Positions 53,590-62,858 of a stretch of DNA of 64,000 nt are shown piece by piece; the first letter of the stretch is position 1; every line of letters starts with the position of its first letter. The translations under genes were made by a program, and so were the position numbers. Origin of the DNA: Aquabacterium fontiphilum (GTDB lineage Bacteria; Pseudomonadota; Gammaproteobacteria; Burkholderiales; Burkholderiaceae_C); NCBI RefSeq assembly GCF_009909205.1, contig NZ_JAAAPN010000004.1, positions 124,001 to 188,000 of the forward strand. Reading direction: 5' to 3'. Under the pieces are notes generated by a model. The model saw only the letters and a list, made by a program, of their open reading frames with translations, did not search any database and had not been told where the DNA came from.

Positions 53590-55629
53590 TCAGGTGCCGA
53601 TGACGCCGCCATCGTCCTTGGTGATCACCACCACCGACGAGCGGGGCTTGGCGACGGTCTTTTGTGTGGTGGCGCCGTTGACGCCGCTGTCGGGCCAGGT
53701 GCTGCGGGCCGTGAAGCTGCCGGACCAGTCTTCGCCGGGGTGCTGGATGCCAACGAACATGGTCTTGCCGTCGGGCGTGCTGATCACGCCGGTGACCTCG
53801 CAGTTGCGCGGACTGGTCATGAAGCGCGTGATGCGGCGCGTGACCGGGTCGGCACACGACATCACGTTGCCGCCGATGTTGGCCCAGTCGCCCAGCCCAT
53901 CGCCTTGCTGGTCGGTCTGGATCCACAGACGGCCATCCTGGTCGAACCACAGGCCGTCCGGTGCGCCCAGGTCGTCACCGATGATGTTGCCTTGCAGGTG
54001 CGGAGCGGTGGCCAGCTTGTCGCCGCACTCAACGAAGATGTCCCACTCGAACGTCGTGGCGCCCACGTCGTTGTTGGCTTCTTTCCAGCGCAGGATGTGG
54101 CCGTAGCGGTTGTCGCGACGCGGGTTGGACGCGTCCACCGGCGGGCGGGCGGAGGCGGCCGTCGTGCTGCCGTCCGCCGCGTTGACCGAGGCCGGCGAAG
54201 TGCCGCGACGGTTGTTGTTGGTCAGCGTGATGTACACCTCGCGCGTCGTGGGGTGCACGGCGACCCACTCCGGGCGGTCCATCATGGTGGCGCCCACGCG
54301 GTCAGCGGCCGCGCGGGTGTTGATCAGCACATCGGCCTGGCTGCTGAAGCCGTTGGCCGGGGTCAGGCCGTTCTGGCCGAACACCAGGGGCAGCCACACG
54401 CCAGTGCCATCGGCATTGAAGCGGGCCACGTACAGCGTGCCGCTGTCGAGCAGGTCGCGGTTGGCGGCGCGGTTGCGCGGGTTGTACTTGTTGGCGCAAA
54501 CAAACTTGTAGACGTACTCGTTGCGCTCGTCGTCGCCCATGTAGACGGCCACGGTGTTGTCATCGCCCACGGCGTAGCCGGCGCTCTCATGCTTGAAGCG
54601 GCCCAGCGCGGTGCGCTTAACGGGGATGGCATTGGGGTTCCACGGATCGATCTCGACCACCCAGCCAAAGCGGTTGGCTTCATTCGGCGTGGCGCGCAGG
54701 TCGAAGCGCGGATCGGCTTCATGCCAGCGGTAGCCGAAGCCGCCGGCCGACAGGCCATAACGGCGCTCCAGATTGGTCAGCGGGGCACTGGCCAGCTGGG
54801 CAGGGGTGGTGCCGAAGTAGCCGTTGAAGTTTTCTTCACACGTCAGATAGGTGCCCCAGGGGGTGTAACCGTGGGCGCAGTTGTTGAGCGTGCCCAGCAC
54901 GACCGAGCCACTCGGGTCGGCGGCGGTCTTCATCAGCGCATGGCCGGCGGCCGGGCCGCTGATGCGGCAAGGCGTCTTGCCGGTGATGCGGCGGGCGAAG
55001 GCGGAAGGACGCTGCACCTGCATCTCGCCCTTGTTCTTGCGCACCTCGATCACCGAGACGCCGTGCGCGGCCAGCTGGGTGTCGACCATGGCCTTGGTGA
55101 TGGTGTCGGTGCTGTAGGAGGTGGTGTTGTGCACCAGACCGGGGTCCACGTATTCGTGGTTCACCACCAACAAGCCGCGGTCGTTGGACTCGCCTTGCGC
55201 GCCCACCGCCGGGAACGGGAAGAAGTGCATGCCGTCGTTGTGCGCGCCAAAGGTGGTCAACTGCACGGCTTCGGTCATGGCACCAGAAGCATCCCAGTGG
55301 GCATTGGCAGCCGGACCGGTCCGACCAATGGCATCGCCCCAGCCGATCAGCACTTTGGCGGTGTACCCGGCCGGCACGGTGATCTTGTCAGTAAAGGTGG
55401 CGGCCAGGTTGGCGGGCACGCCGGTGAAGGTGATGGCGGGCGACGACGACGGCGTGGTGTAAGCCATGGCATCGCGACCAAAGCCGCCCAGGGTCATCAC
55501 GGCAGCGGCGCCCAGCGAGCCCTTGAGGAAGTTGCGGCGGCCAGTGTAGGCGGCCATCACGTCGCGGATGGAGGTGTTGCCCGACGGGTTGATCGTCTGG
55601 TCGTTGTCGGGGTGCATGCAGCTGGACAT
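53590..55629 (-). CDS. phoX: PhoX-family alkaline phosphatase (Tat-exported)
   Basis: Calcium- and iron-dependent phosphatase that releases phosphate from organic esters outside the cytoplasm. The predicted protein has 679 residues from the ATG at 55627-55629. The Tat signal is GRRNFLKGSLGAAAVMTLGG. The DUF839/PhoX body shows GLLVVNHEYVDPGLV, YLTCEENFNGYFG, PEWVAVHPTTREVYITLTNN and APDGLWFDQDGRLWIQTDQQ. A Pho-box-like site lies 72-89 bases upstream, in keeping with phosphate starvation control. Confidence 0.93.
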   Translation of the reverse strand: MSSCMHPDNDQTINPSGNTSIRDVMAAYTGRRNFLKGSLGAAAVMTLGGFGRDAMAYTTPSSSPAITFTGVPANLAATFTDKITVPAGYTAKVLIGWGDAIGRTGPAANAHWDASGAMTEAVQLTTFGAHNDGMHFFPFPAVGAQGESNDRGLLVVNHEYVDPGLVHNTTSYSTDTITKAMVDTQLAAHGVSVIEVRKNKGEMQVQRPSAFARRITGKTPCRISGPAAGHALMKTAADPSGSVVLGTLNNCAHGYTPWGTYLTCEENFNGYFGTTPAQLASAPLTNLERRYGLSAGGFGYRWHEADPRFDLRATPNEANRFGWVVEIDPWNPNAIPVKRTALGRFKHESAGYAVGDDNTVAVYMGDDERNEYVYKFVCANKYNPRNRAANRDLLDSGTLYVARFNADGTGVWLPLVFGQNGLTPANGFSSQADVLINTRAAADRVGATMMDRPEWVAVHPTTREVYITLTNNNRRGTSPASVNAADGSTTAASARPPVDASNPRRDNRYGHILRWKEANNDVGATTFEWDIFVECGDKLATAPHLQGNIIGDDLGAPDGLWFDQDGRLWIQTDQQGDGLGDWANIGGNVMSCADPVTRRITRFMTSPRNCEVTGVISTPDGKTMFVGIQHPGEDWSGSFTARSTWPDSGVNGATTQKTVAKPRSSVVVITKDDGGVIGT

Positions 55630-55700
55630 CGTGTTTACTCCTGCGGGGGCGCAAGGGCGCCGGTTGGGGATCTGCTCGCCGCGCAGGTTAGGCATCGGAT

Positions 55701-55718
55701 GTGACAACTGTGTGATGC
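55701..55718 (-). promoter_or_regulatory. Pho-box-like site upstream of phoX
   Basis: On the minus strand the 18 bases GCATCACACAGTTGTCAC match CTGTCATAAAGTTGTCAC at 13 positions, with a perfect downstream half (GTTGTCAC). A -10-like TAACCT follows 10 bases further on. PhoB control of phoX is known in other bacteria. Confidence 0.5.
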
Positions 55719-55726
55719 AGGTCACA
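55711..55726. promoter_or_regulatory. CRP/FNR-type palindrome between phoX and phaZ
   Basis: TGTGA, six bases, TCACA: a perfect core of the CRP site. It overlaps the Pho-box-like sequence by 8 bases and lies about 130 bases upstream of phaZ. It could couple carbon or cAMP-like signals to either gene. Confidence 0.5.
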
Positions 55727-55818
55727 CGCCAAACGGTTGTCCGAATAGCTGGTCTTGGCCCGCCTTATCTGCCCCTCATGTGACGTGTGACCGTGCAAAG
55801 ATGAAAAAAACTCTTTAT

Positions 55819-55831
55819 GCTGCAGTGCAGC
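55819..55831 (+). promoter_or_regulatory. PhaR-type operator candidate upstream of phaZ
   Basis: GCTGCAGTGCAGC fits CTGC-N3-GCAG, the site described for the polyhydroxybutyrate-sensing repressor PhaR in Rhodobacter. It overlaps a possible -10 (TATGCT, 55816-55821) and lies 23 bases before the phaZ ATG. Confidence 0.5.
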
Positions 55832-55853
55832 AAACCCATTCCAGAGGTGTCCC

Positions 55854-57158
55854 ATGCTTTATCAGCTCTACGAAACGCACCGTGCGTGGCTGAGCCCCTT
55901 TTCCGAATTCGCCAGCGCCACGTCCAAGCTGTACAGCAACCCGCTCTCGCCGTTTGCCCACATTCCGTCGGCCCACCGCATGGCCGCAGGCTTCGACCTG
56001 ATGCACCGCCTGACCAAGGAGTACGAGAAGCCCGAGTTCGGCATCACCAAGGTCAACGTCCACGGCACCGATGTGGTCATCCAGGAGCAGGTTGTCGACG
56101 CCAAGCCGTTCTGCAAGCTCATCCGCTTCAAGCGCTTCACCGATGACGCGGCGCTGCTCGAAAAGATGCGCGACCAGCCCTCGGTGCTGGTGGTCGCGCC
56201 GCTGTCGGGCCACCACTCCACGCTGCTGCGCGATACCGTGCGCACCCTGTTGCAGGACCACAAGGTCTACATCACCGACTGGATCGATGCGCGCATGGTG
56301 CCGCTCGAAGAGGGCGCCTTCCACCTGGATGACTACGTGAACTACGTCCAGGAATTCATTCGCAAGGTTGGGCCCGAGGTGCATGTGATCTCGGTGTGCC
56401 AGCCGACAGTGCCGGTGCTGGCGGCCGTCTCGCTGATGGCCAGCCGCGGCGAGGCCACGCCACGCACGATGACGATGATGGGTGGCCCCATTGACGCCCG
56501 CAAGTCGCCCACGGCGGTCAACAACCTGGCCATGAACAAGAGCTTCGAATGGTTCGAGGCCAACGTGATCTACCGTGTGCCGCCCAACTACCCGGGCGCC
56601 AGCCGCCGCGTGTATCCGGGCTTCCTGCAGCACACGGGCTTCGTGGCCATGAACCCCGACCGGCACGCCACCTCGCACTACGATTACTTTCTCGACCTGG
56701 TGCGCGGTGACGGCGACAGCGCCGAGGCGCACCGGCAGTTCTACGACGAGTACAACGCCGTGCTCGACATGCCGGCCGAGTATTACCTGGACACCATCAA
56801 GACCGTGTTCCAGGACTTTGCACTGGTCAACGGCACGTGGATGGTGCGCAACCCGGAAGGCGAGCCCGAGCTGGTCCGTCCGCAGGACATCCGCACGACC
56901 GCCTTGCTGACGGTCGAAGGCGAGCTGGACGACATTTCGGGCGCGGGTCAGACCCGCGCGGCGCACGACCTGTGCACCGGCATCCCGGCCAACCGCCGCG
57001 AGCACTACGACGTGATCGGCGCCGGCCACTACGGCATCTTCTCGGGCCGACGCTGGCGTGAGATGGCCTACCCGCGCATCCGTGACTTCATCCTGAGCCA
57101 CCAGGCCCCGATGAAGCCGCCCGCACGCCGCAAGGACGCAGCGACTGCAGCTGCGTGA
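55854..57158 (+). CDS. phaZ: Intracellular polyhydroxybutyrate depolymerase
   Basis: Mobilises stored polyhydroxybutyrate granules. It has 434 residues of the Cupriavidus PhaZ1 type. The nucleophile is Cys182 in [14 protein letters not shown], in place of the lipase Ser. The N-terminal [40 protein letters not shown] and late [14 protein letters not shown] with the catalytic His are typical. There is no signal peptide, consistent with an intracellular granule enzyme. It indicates that the organism makes PHB; synthase genes are not in the window. Confidence 0.96.
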   Translation: MLYQLYETHRAWLSPFSEFASATSKLYSNPLSPFAHIPSAHRMAAGFDLMHRLTKEYEKPEFGITKVNVHGTDVVIQEQVVDAKPFCKLIRFKRFTDDAALLEKMRDQPSVLVVAPLSGHHSTLLRDTVRTLLQDHKVYITDWIDARMVPLEEGAFHLDDYVNYVQEFIRKVGPEVHVISVCQPTVPVLAAVSLMASRGEATPRTMTMMGGPIDARKSPTAVNNLAMNKSFEWFEANVIYRVPPNYPGASRRVYPGFLQHTGFVAMNPDRHATSHYDYFLDLVRGDGDSAEAHRQFYDEYNAVLDMPAEYYLDTIKTVFQDFALVNGTWMVRNPEGEPELVRPQDIRTTALLTVEGELDDISGAGQTRAAHDLCTGIPANRREHYDVIGAGHYGIFSGRRWREMAYPRIRDFILSHQAPMKPPARRKDAATAAA

Positions 57159-57201
57159 AGCTGACCAAGGCGGCTTGAGGCGGCTACACTGCGTCCCCAT
57201 C

Positions 57202-57879
57202 ATGGTGGACGCAATGCAGATCGACGCCCTCTTGCCGCAGACGCAGTGCACACGCTGCGGCTACCCGGATTGCCGCGCCTACGCGGACGCCATCGCGGCC
57301 GGCGAGGCTGAGATCAACCAGTGCCCGCCCGGTGGCCAGGAGGGGGTGGCCCGGCTGGCCGCGCTCACCGGGCGCCCCGCGTTGCCACTGAACCCGGCGC
57401 ACGGCGAGGAAGGCCCGCGCCAGCTTGCCGTGATCGATGAAACCTGGTGCATCGGCTGCACGCTGTGCCTGCAGGCCTGCCCCGTCGACAGCATCCTGGG
57501 CGCCAACAAGCGCATGCACACGGTCATCGAATCCCTTTGCACCGGCTGCGAGTTGTGCATCCCTGTGTGCCCGGTCGACTGCATCAGCCTCGTGCCAGCG
57601 CATGCCGACGCCGACACCATGCCCACGGGCTGGCAAGCCTGGTCTGCCGAGCAGGCCCGCGAGGCGCGCGTGCGCTTTCATGCGCACAAGGCCCGTCAGG
57701 CCCGCAGTCAGGCCGAGAACGAGGCGCGACTGCAGGCCAAGGCAGAGGCCAAGCTGGCCAACCTGGCCGAAGCCTCAAAGCTGACCGACCCGGCCGAACT
57801 CGACCGCAAGCGCGCCGTGATCGAGGCCGCCCTGGCCCGCGCCCGCGCACGACGTGGGGATGGCTCGAAAGGCCCATGA
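57202..57879 (+). CDS. rsxB: RnfB/RsxB-type ferredoxin protein, stand-alone
   Basis: Predicted 225 residues from the ATG at 57202 (another at 57214). An N-terminal Fe-S domain carries [16 protein letters not shown] and NQCPPGG. Two 4Fe-4S ferredoxin motifs follow: [14 protein letters not shown] and [15 protein letters not shown]. The last 85 residues are an Ala/Arg/Glu-rich coiled coil. The other Rnf subunits and the membrane anchor are absent, as often in Burkholderiales, where the gene tends to lie beside nth. Here nth is about 5.5 kb further on. Confidence 0.88.
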   Translation: MVDAMQIDALLPQTQCTRCGYPDCRAYADAIAAGEAEINQCPPGGQEGVARLAALTGRPALPLNPAHGEEGPRQLAVIDETWCIGCTLCLQACPVDSILGANKRMHTVIESLCTGCELCIPVCPVDCISLVPAHADADTMPTGWQAWSAEQAREARVRFHAHKARQARSQAENEARLQAKAEAKLANLAEASKLTDPAELDRKRAVIEAALARARARRGDGSKGP

Positions 57880-57952
57880 ACACGGGCACCGGGCCCATCA
57901 CGCTGACACATCGGCCGCCCACACTGCCCGGCATCTCCAACCGAGGTGTCAC

Positions 57953-60748
57953 ATGGCCTTGTCCCCGAATCGACTGTCCCTTTCTGTCCTGGCTGCCCTG
58001 GCCAGCCTGAGCATCACCGCACCGCCGGCGCATGCCCAACTCGTCATCAGCCAGGTTTATGGCGGTGGCGGCGCCACATCTGGCAGCCCCAGCTACCGTC
58101 AGGACTACATCGAACTGTTCAACGCGGGCGAAACCCCCGTCCCGCTGGCCGGCCTGTCGCTGCAATACGGCTCGGCCACTGGCAACATCGGTAGCGTCAG
58201 CAGCAATGTGATGGCCTTGCCTGATGCCAGCGTGGCACCCCGGCGTTACTTCCTCGTCGGTGTATCGAGCGGCACGCTGGGCGCCACCCTGCCCGCACTG
58301 GATGCCAGCGGCAACCTCACCCTGTCGGCCACCGCCGGCAAGGTGGCGCTGGTACAGGGCACCGCCGCGCTCAACTGTGGCGGCGGCACCGCCTGCAGCG
58401 CCGCGCAAAGCGCCCAGTTGCGTGATCTGGTTGGCTATGGCGCAGCCAATCTGCACGAAGGCAGCGGCCCCGCCCCGGCGCTGAGCAGCACCACCGCCGC
58501 ATGGCGGGCCGCACAAGGCTGCACCGACACCAACGACAACGCGGCCGACTTCCGTGCCGACACGCCCGCCCCGCGCAACAGCGCCACGGCCGCGGCCACC
58601 TGCACGATCGCCCCACCGCCTGTGGCGACCCTTGTGCCCATCCACCAGATCCAGGGCGCGGGCATCGTCAGTCCGCTGCAGGGCCAGACGGTACGCACCG
58701 AAGGCGTGGTCACACTGGTGACCCACAACGGCTTCTTCATGCAGTCGCTGACCCCAGACAACGACCCCGCCACCTCAGAAGGCATTTTCGTCTTCACCAG
58801 CACGGCGCCCACCGTGTCCCCCACCCAACTCGTGCGCCTCACTGGTCTGGTGGACGAGTTCAACACCGGGGCGGCCAGCAACACGCTGACAGCCGCCAAT
58901 CCCGTGACCCAACTGCGCAATGTCACCGACCTGCAGACCCTGGGCAGCGGCCACGTCATCGCGCCCACACCCATCGTCTTTCCGGAGCTGACCGAGGGGG
59001 ACCTCGAGCAGGTCGAGGGCATGCTGGTGCGCATTGACACCACGCTGACGGCCAGCCAGAACTACTTCCTGGGACGCTATGGCCAGATCACCCTGTCGGC
59101 AGAGGGCCGGCTGCGCAAGCCCACCAATCTGCACCCTGCCGGCAGCGCAGACGCGCAGGCGCTGGCCGACAGCAATGCCCGCCGCCGCGTCATTCTGGAT
59201 GACGGCAGCACCCGCCAGAACCCCCACCCGACGCCCTATATCGGTGAAGACAACACCCACCGCGCAGGCGACACCATCAGCGGGCTGGTCGGCGTCGTCG
59301 ACTACGGCCTGGCCACTGCCAGCAACACCGGTCTGGCGGACTACCGCATCCACCCGACCGAGCCGGTGCACTTCACGCGCAGCAACCCGCGCACGGCTGC
59401 GCCGGCCGATGTGGGCGGCAACCTCAAGGTGGCCAGCTTCAACGTATTGAACTACTTCAACGGCGACGGGCTGGGCGCTGGCTTCCCCACCTCGCGCGGC
59501 GCGAGCACGCCGGCCGAGTTTGCGCGTCAACGCGCCAAGATCATTGCAGCGCTCAAGGCCATCGATGCCGACATCGTGGGCCTGATGGAAATCGAGAACG
59601 ATGGCGTGGGCCCCCGCAGTGCCATCGCCGATCTGGTCCAGGGCCTGAACACCGCGCTGGGCCACGAGGCTTACGCGATCACCCCGCCGCCCAGCGTCGC
59701 CAACGGCACGGGCACGGACGAGATCAAGGTCGCCTTCATCCACAAGCCCGCCAAAGTCAGCCCGCTGGGCGAGGCCCGCAGCGACACACGCAGCGTGCAC
59801 AACCGCCCGCCGCTGGCGCAGACGTTCACGCAGCCCAATGGCGAGCGTCTGACCGTGGTGGTCAACCACTTCAAATCCAAGAGTTGCGGCGGTGCCGCCG
59901 GTGCGGACCAGGATGCAGGCGACGGCCAGGGCTGCTACAACGCCACCCGCGTGGCGCAGGCCCAGGCACTGACCGGCTTCGTGCAGGACGTGCTGGCCCA
60001 GGACCAGCACGCCCACGCCCTCGTGATCGGCGACCTCAACGCCTACGGCAAGGAAGACCCGATCCTGACGCTTGCTGCGGCTGGCTACGTCGATCTGCTG
60101 GCGCGCAGCATGGGTGAGGCTGCCGCCACGTATGTGTTCGACGGCGAGCAAGGCTATCTCGACCACGCGCAGGCCACCGCTGCGCTGGCCGAGCGCGTCA
60201 CGGGCGCGCACGCGTGGGCCATCAACGCCGACGAGCCTTCGGTGATCGACTACAACCTCGAATTCAAGCAGCCTGCCTGCCCCGCCTGCGGGCCCGACTA
60301 CTACAGCGCGACACCCTACCGCTCGTCGGACCACGACCCCGTGATCGTCGGCCTCGACCTGCGCAAGCGCATTCTGGGCACGGCCGGCCGCGACACGCTC
60401 TCAGGCACCGCGGGCGATGACTGGATCGCTGGTCTGGCCGGCGCGGACAGCATCACCGGCGGCCCAGGCCGCGACCTGTTCGTCTACCTGAGCGCGCGCG
60501 ATGGCGGAGACACCATCAGTGACTTCACCCCGGGCGAAGACCAGGTGGATGTGAGCGCACTGCGGGCGCAGGTGGCCTCGAGTGACCTGCTCGCCTCGGG
60601 CCACATCGTGCTGGTGGACACCGCACAGGGCCTGGAGGTGCGCTTCGATGCCGATGGCACCCAGGGCCCGGCTGCCGCACGCGCACTGGCGACCCTGCGC
60701 GGCGTACGCGCTGGCGCCTTCGTGGCCTCGCGCGACCTGCGGCAGTGA
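57953..60748 (+). CDS. ExeM/NucH-family extracellular endonuclease with lamin-tail and RTX-like domains
   Basis: Predicted 931 residues from the ATG at 57953 (GAGGT 6 bases upstream). A Sec signal peptide is cleaved after AHA at about 28. A lamin-tail domain follows (LVISQVYGGGGATSGSPSYR, then DYIELFNAG). A central OB-like region leads into the endonuclease/exonuclease/phosphatase domain at about 490-800 (LKVASFNVLNYFNGDGLG, DIVGLMEIENDG, VVNHFKSKS, VIGDLNAYGKEDP, SSDHDPVIVGLD). The C-terminus has calcium-binding nonapeptide-like repeats (GTAGRDTLSGTAGDDWIAGL, AGADSITGGPGRDLFVY). It likely degrades extracellular DNA for nutrient or biofilm turnover. Confidence 0.9.
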   Translation: MALSPNRLSLSVLAALASLSITAPPAHAQLVISQVYGGGGATSGSPSYRQDYIELFNAGETPVPLAGLSLQYGSATGNIGSVSSNVMALPDASVAPRRYFLVGVSSGTLGATLPALDASGNLTLSATAGKVALVQGTAALNCGGGTACSAAQSAQLRDLVGYGAANLHEGSGPAPALSSTTAAWRAAQGCTDTNDNAADFRADTPAPRNSATAAATCTIAPPPVATLVPIHQIQGAGIVSPLQGQTVRTEGVVTLVTHNGFFMQSLTPDNDPATSEGIFVFTSTAPTVSPTQLVRLTGLVDEFNTGAASNTLTAANPVTQLRNVTDLQTLGSGHVIAPTPIVFPELTEGDLEQVEGMLVRIDTTLTASQNYFLGRYGQITLSAEGRLRKPTNLHPAGSADAQALADSNARRRVILDDGSTRQNPHPTPYIGEDNTHRAGDTISGLVGVVDYGLATASNTGLADYRIHPTEPVHFTRSNPRTAAPADVGGNLKVASFNVLNYFNGDGLGAGFPTSRGASTPAEFARQRAKIIAALKAIDADIVGLMEIENDGVGPRSAIADLVQGLNTALGHEAYAITPPPSVANGTGTDEIKVAFIHKPAKVSPLGEARSDTRSVHNRPPLAQTFTQPNGERLTVVVNHFKSKSCGGAAGADQDAGDGQGCYNATRVAQAQALTGFVQDVLAQDQHAHALVIGDLNAYGKEDPILTLAAAGYVDLLARSMGEAAATYVFDGEQGYLDHAQATAALAERVTGAHAWAINADEPSVIDYNLEFKQPACPACGPDYYSATPYRSSDHDPVIVGLDLRKRILGTAGRDTLSGTAGDDWIAGLAGADSITGGPGRDLFVYLSARDGGDTISDFTPGEDQVDVSALRAQVASSDLLASGHIVLVDTAQGLEVRFDADGTQGPAAARALATLRGVRAGAFVASRDLRQ

Positions 60749-60756
60749 CACCGCCA

Positions 60757-60788
60757 GGGGCGCGGGACAACCCTGTTTCCCGCGCCCC
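60757..60788 (+). terminator. Probable terminator of the nuclease gene
   Basis: Ten-base perfect stem GGGGCGCGGG (60757-60766) and CCCGCGCCCC (60779-60788), with an 11th A-T pair and a ten-base loop. A T-run (TTTTT) appears only about 12 bases later, so termination may be weak or factor-assisted. Confidence 0.6.
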
Positions 60789-60933
60789 ACACGACCTTGA
60801 TTTTTCGCAAGGTGGGGACATTACAGAACTTCACGGGGCAGCCAGGGTCATTCCGCTGTCACGCCTGGCCCGCAAAATGCATGCTCATGGCGTGACGAGC
60901 CCCGACGCTGTTCGTCATGAAGTGGAGATGCCC

Positions 60934-61146
60934 ATGCGTGCCCTGATGAACCTGGCCATCGAGCCGGCCCTCAAACTGTTCGAAGTCTCGACCGTCGTGG
61001 TCATCAAGCCGTCCCAGCAGGCGGTCAAGCGCGTGCTCAAGGTGATGGCCGATACGCCCATGGGCGCGATCCGGATCGTGCGCGACCGCTATCCCTCGTC
61101 CAAGGCGCACGAGATCCTGTCCTGCGTCAACCTGCAGCCCGCCTGA
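60934..61146 (+). CDS. Small basic protein of unknown function (70 residues)
   Basis: The start chosen is the ATG at 60934, which has GGAG 6 bases upstream; ATGs at 60928 and 60877 are alternatives in the same frame. The sequence begins MRALMNLAIEPALKLFEVST and ends SSKAHEILSCVNLQPA. It has an N-terminal amphipathic helix, then VVVIKPSQQAVKRVLKVMAD. No known domain. It stands alone between the nuclease and LemA genes. Confidence 0.5.
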   Translation: MRALMNLAIEPALKLFEVSTVVVIKPSQQAVKRVLKVMADTPMGAIRIVRDRYPSSKAHEILSCVNLQPA

Positions 61147-61249
61147 GGGATGGGGGCAACGCCCCCTTGAAAGCGGAGACGGCGGCCTGATTTATGCTGT
61201 GGCGGTGTGCCCACATGGGCGTGCCCCATCACCACAGCGAGGATCACCG

Positions 61250-61873
61250 ATGTCTGCCACCCGCCCCGCCGCTCTCCTGATTCGCCGGCTGACGCTGGCC
61301 AGCGCCCTGGGCGCCACCCTGGCCCTCAGCGGCTGCGGCTACAACGACTTCCAGCGGCTCGACGAAGAGAACAAGGCAGCCTGGTCCGAGGTGCTCAACC
61401 AGTATCAGCGCCGCGCAGACCTCATCCCCAACATCGTGGCCACCGTCAAGGGCGAGGCCAACTTCGAGCAGGAAACGCTCACCCGCGTGGTCGAGGCCCG
61501 CGCCCGTGCCACCAGCATCCAGGCCACGCCCGAACTGATCAACGATCCCCAGGCCTTCAACCGCTTTCAGCAGGCCCAGGGCGAGCTCTCCAGCGCGCTG
61601 TCGCGACTGATGATGGTCACCGAGAACTATCCCAACCTGAGGGCCAATCAAGGCTTTCAGGACCTGCGCGTGCAGCTCGAAGGCACCGAAAACCGGATCA
61701 CCGTTGCCCGTAACCGTTACATCCAGTCGGTACAGGCGTACAACGTGCTGGCGCGCAGCTTTCCGACCAACCTCACGGCCATGGTCTTCAGCTACGAACC
61801 CAAACCGAACTTCACGGTGCAGAACGAGGCGCAGATCAGTGCGCCCCCGACCGTCGACTTCGGCACACGCTGA
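61250..61873 (+). CDS. LemA-family lipoprotein-like protein
   Basis: Predicted 207 residues from the ATG at 61250. A lipobox-like ALSGCGY at about residue 29 suggests membrane anchoring. The LemA domain follows: YNDFQRLDEENKAAWSEVLN, QYQRRADLIPNIVATVKG, MMVTENYPNLRANQGFQDL and EGTENRITVARNRYIQSVQA. LemA proteins have long helical bundles and unknown biochemistry. It is followed 2 bases later by two TPM-domain genes, a common trio. Confidence 0.9.
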   Translation: MSATRPAALLIRRLTLASALGATLALSGCGYNDFQRLDEENKAAWSEVLNQYQRRADLIPNIVATVKGEANFEQETLTRVVEARARATSIQATPELINDPQAFNRFQQAQGELSSALSRLMMVTENYPNLRANQGFQDLRVQLEGTENRITVARNRYIQSVQAYNVLARSFPTNLTAMVFSYEPKPNFTVQNEAQISAPPTVDFGTR

Positions 61874-61875
61874 CC

Positions 61876-62808
61876 ATGCTGGTGCGTCGGATGCGGCGTT
61901 CGTGGCCTCTCGGGCCCTTGCTCGCCCTCGGTGTCTGGCTCGTGATCGGGCTGATGCTGGTGAGCAGCCCGGTCGCCGCCTGGGCGCAAGCCGACCGCAC
62001 GGGCGGGGTGTTGCCTGTGCCCGCCCTCAGCGACCGCGTGATCGACCAGACCCAGACGCTGGACGCCGCGCAGCGTCAGGCGCTGGTGGCCCAACTCGCC
62101 GCCATAGAGCAGCAGCATGGGTCTCAGGTGGTGGTCTTGCTCGTGCCCACCACCCAGCCAGAAGACATCGCCGCCTACGCCTGGCGCGTCGCGGACGCCT
62201 GGAAGATCGGCCGCAAGACCGTGGGGGATGGTGTGCTGCTGATCGTGGCCAAGAACGACCGCACCGTCCGCATCGAAGTGGCCAGGACGCTCGAAGGCGC
62301 CATTCCCGATCTGGCCGCCAGCCGCATCATCGAAGGCGCAATCACCCCGCGGTTTCGCGAAGGGGATTTCGCAGGCGGCCTGCAGGCTGGCGTCGAACAG
62401 ATCGGCAAACTGATCGCTGGTGAGGCGCTGCCGCCGCCCACGGCTTCTGACCGGCCAGCTGGCGACATCGACCTCAACCAGTTGCTCGTTTTCGGGTTGT
62501 TCGGCGTGCCCATCGTGTCGGGCGTGCTGGGCGCCATGCTGGGCCGCAAGCTGGGCGCCGCGGCCACGGGCGCACTCGGCGGCGGCCTCGTGTGGGTGGT
62601 CACCACGAGCCTGTTGATGGGCGCAGTGGGCGCAGCGCTGGCCTTCGTGCTGGCGTTGGCCATGGGGCACAGTGGCGGTCGACATGGCGGCTGGGGCGGG
62701 CCGCCGCGCGGAGGCGGCTGGGGCGGCGGCGGCTTCGGCGGGGGTGGCGGCTTCTCATCGGGCGGCGGTGGCTCGTTCGGCGGCGGCGGCGCGTCAGGCC
62801 GCTGGTGA
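61876..62808 (+). CDS. TPM-domain membrane protein (YgcG-like)
   Basis: Predicted 310 residues: signal-anchor at about 10-37 and a TPM domain at about 50-180. The domain shows LSDRVIDQTQTLDAAQRQAL, VVVLLVPTTQPEDIAAYAWR and VGDGVLLIVAKNDRTVRIEV. One to three membrane helices follow, and the end is a Gly/Ser-rich tail (GGGGFGGGGGFSSGGGGSFG) of low complexity. Possible phosphatase or membrane-quality role in the LemA group. Function not established. Confidence 0.88.
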   Translation: MLVRRMRRSWPLGPLLALGVWLVIGLMLVSSPVAAWAQADRTGGVLPVPALSDRVIDQTQTLDAAQRQALVAQLAAIEQQHGSQVVVLLVPTTQPEDIAAYAWRVADAWKIGRKTVGDGVLLIVAKNDRTVRIEVARTLEGAIPDLAASRIIEGAITPRFREGDFAGGLQAGVEQIGKLIAGEALPPPTASDRPAGDIDLNQLLVFGLFGVPIVSGVLGAMLGRKLGAAATGALGGGLVWVVTTSLLMGAVGAALAFVLALAMGHSGGRHGGWGGPPRGGGWGGGGFGGGGGFSSGGGGSFGGGGASGRW

Positions 62809-62858
62809 CCTGATTGACCGTACGCCACGCGCGCCCCCTTGCACAACACACAAGCACC

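Noticed and set aside
62690-62800. Gly/Ser-rich repeat at the end of the first TPM protein as a possible mobile or CRISPR-like repeat.
   Set aside because: It is in-frame low-complexity coding sequence typical of YgcG-like proteins.
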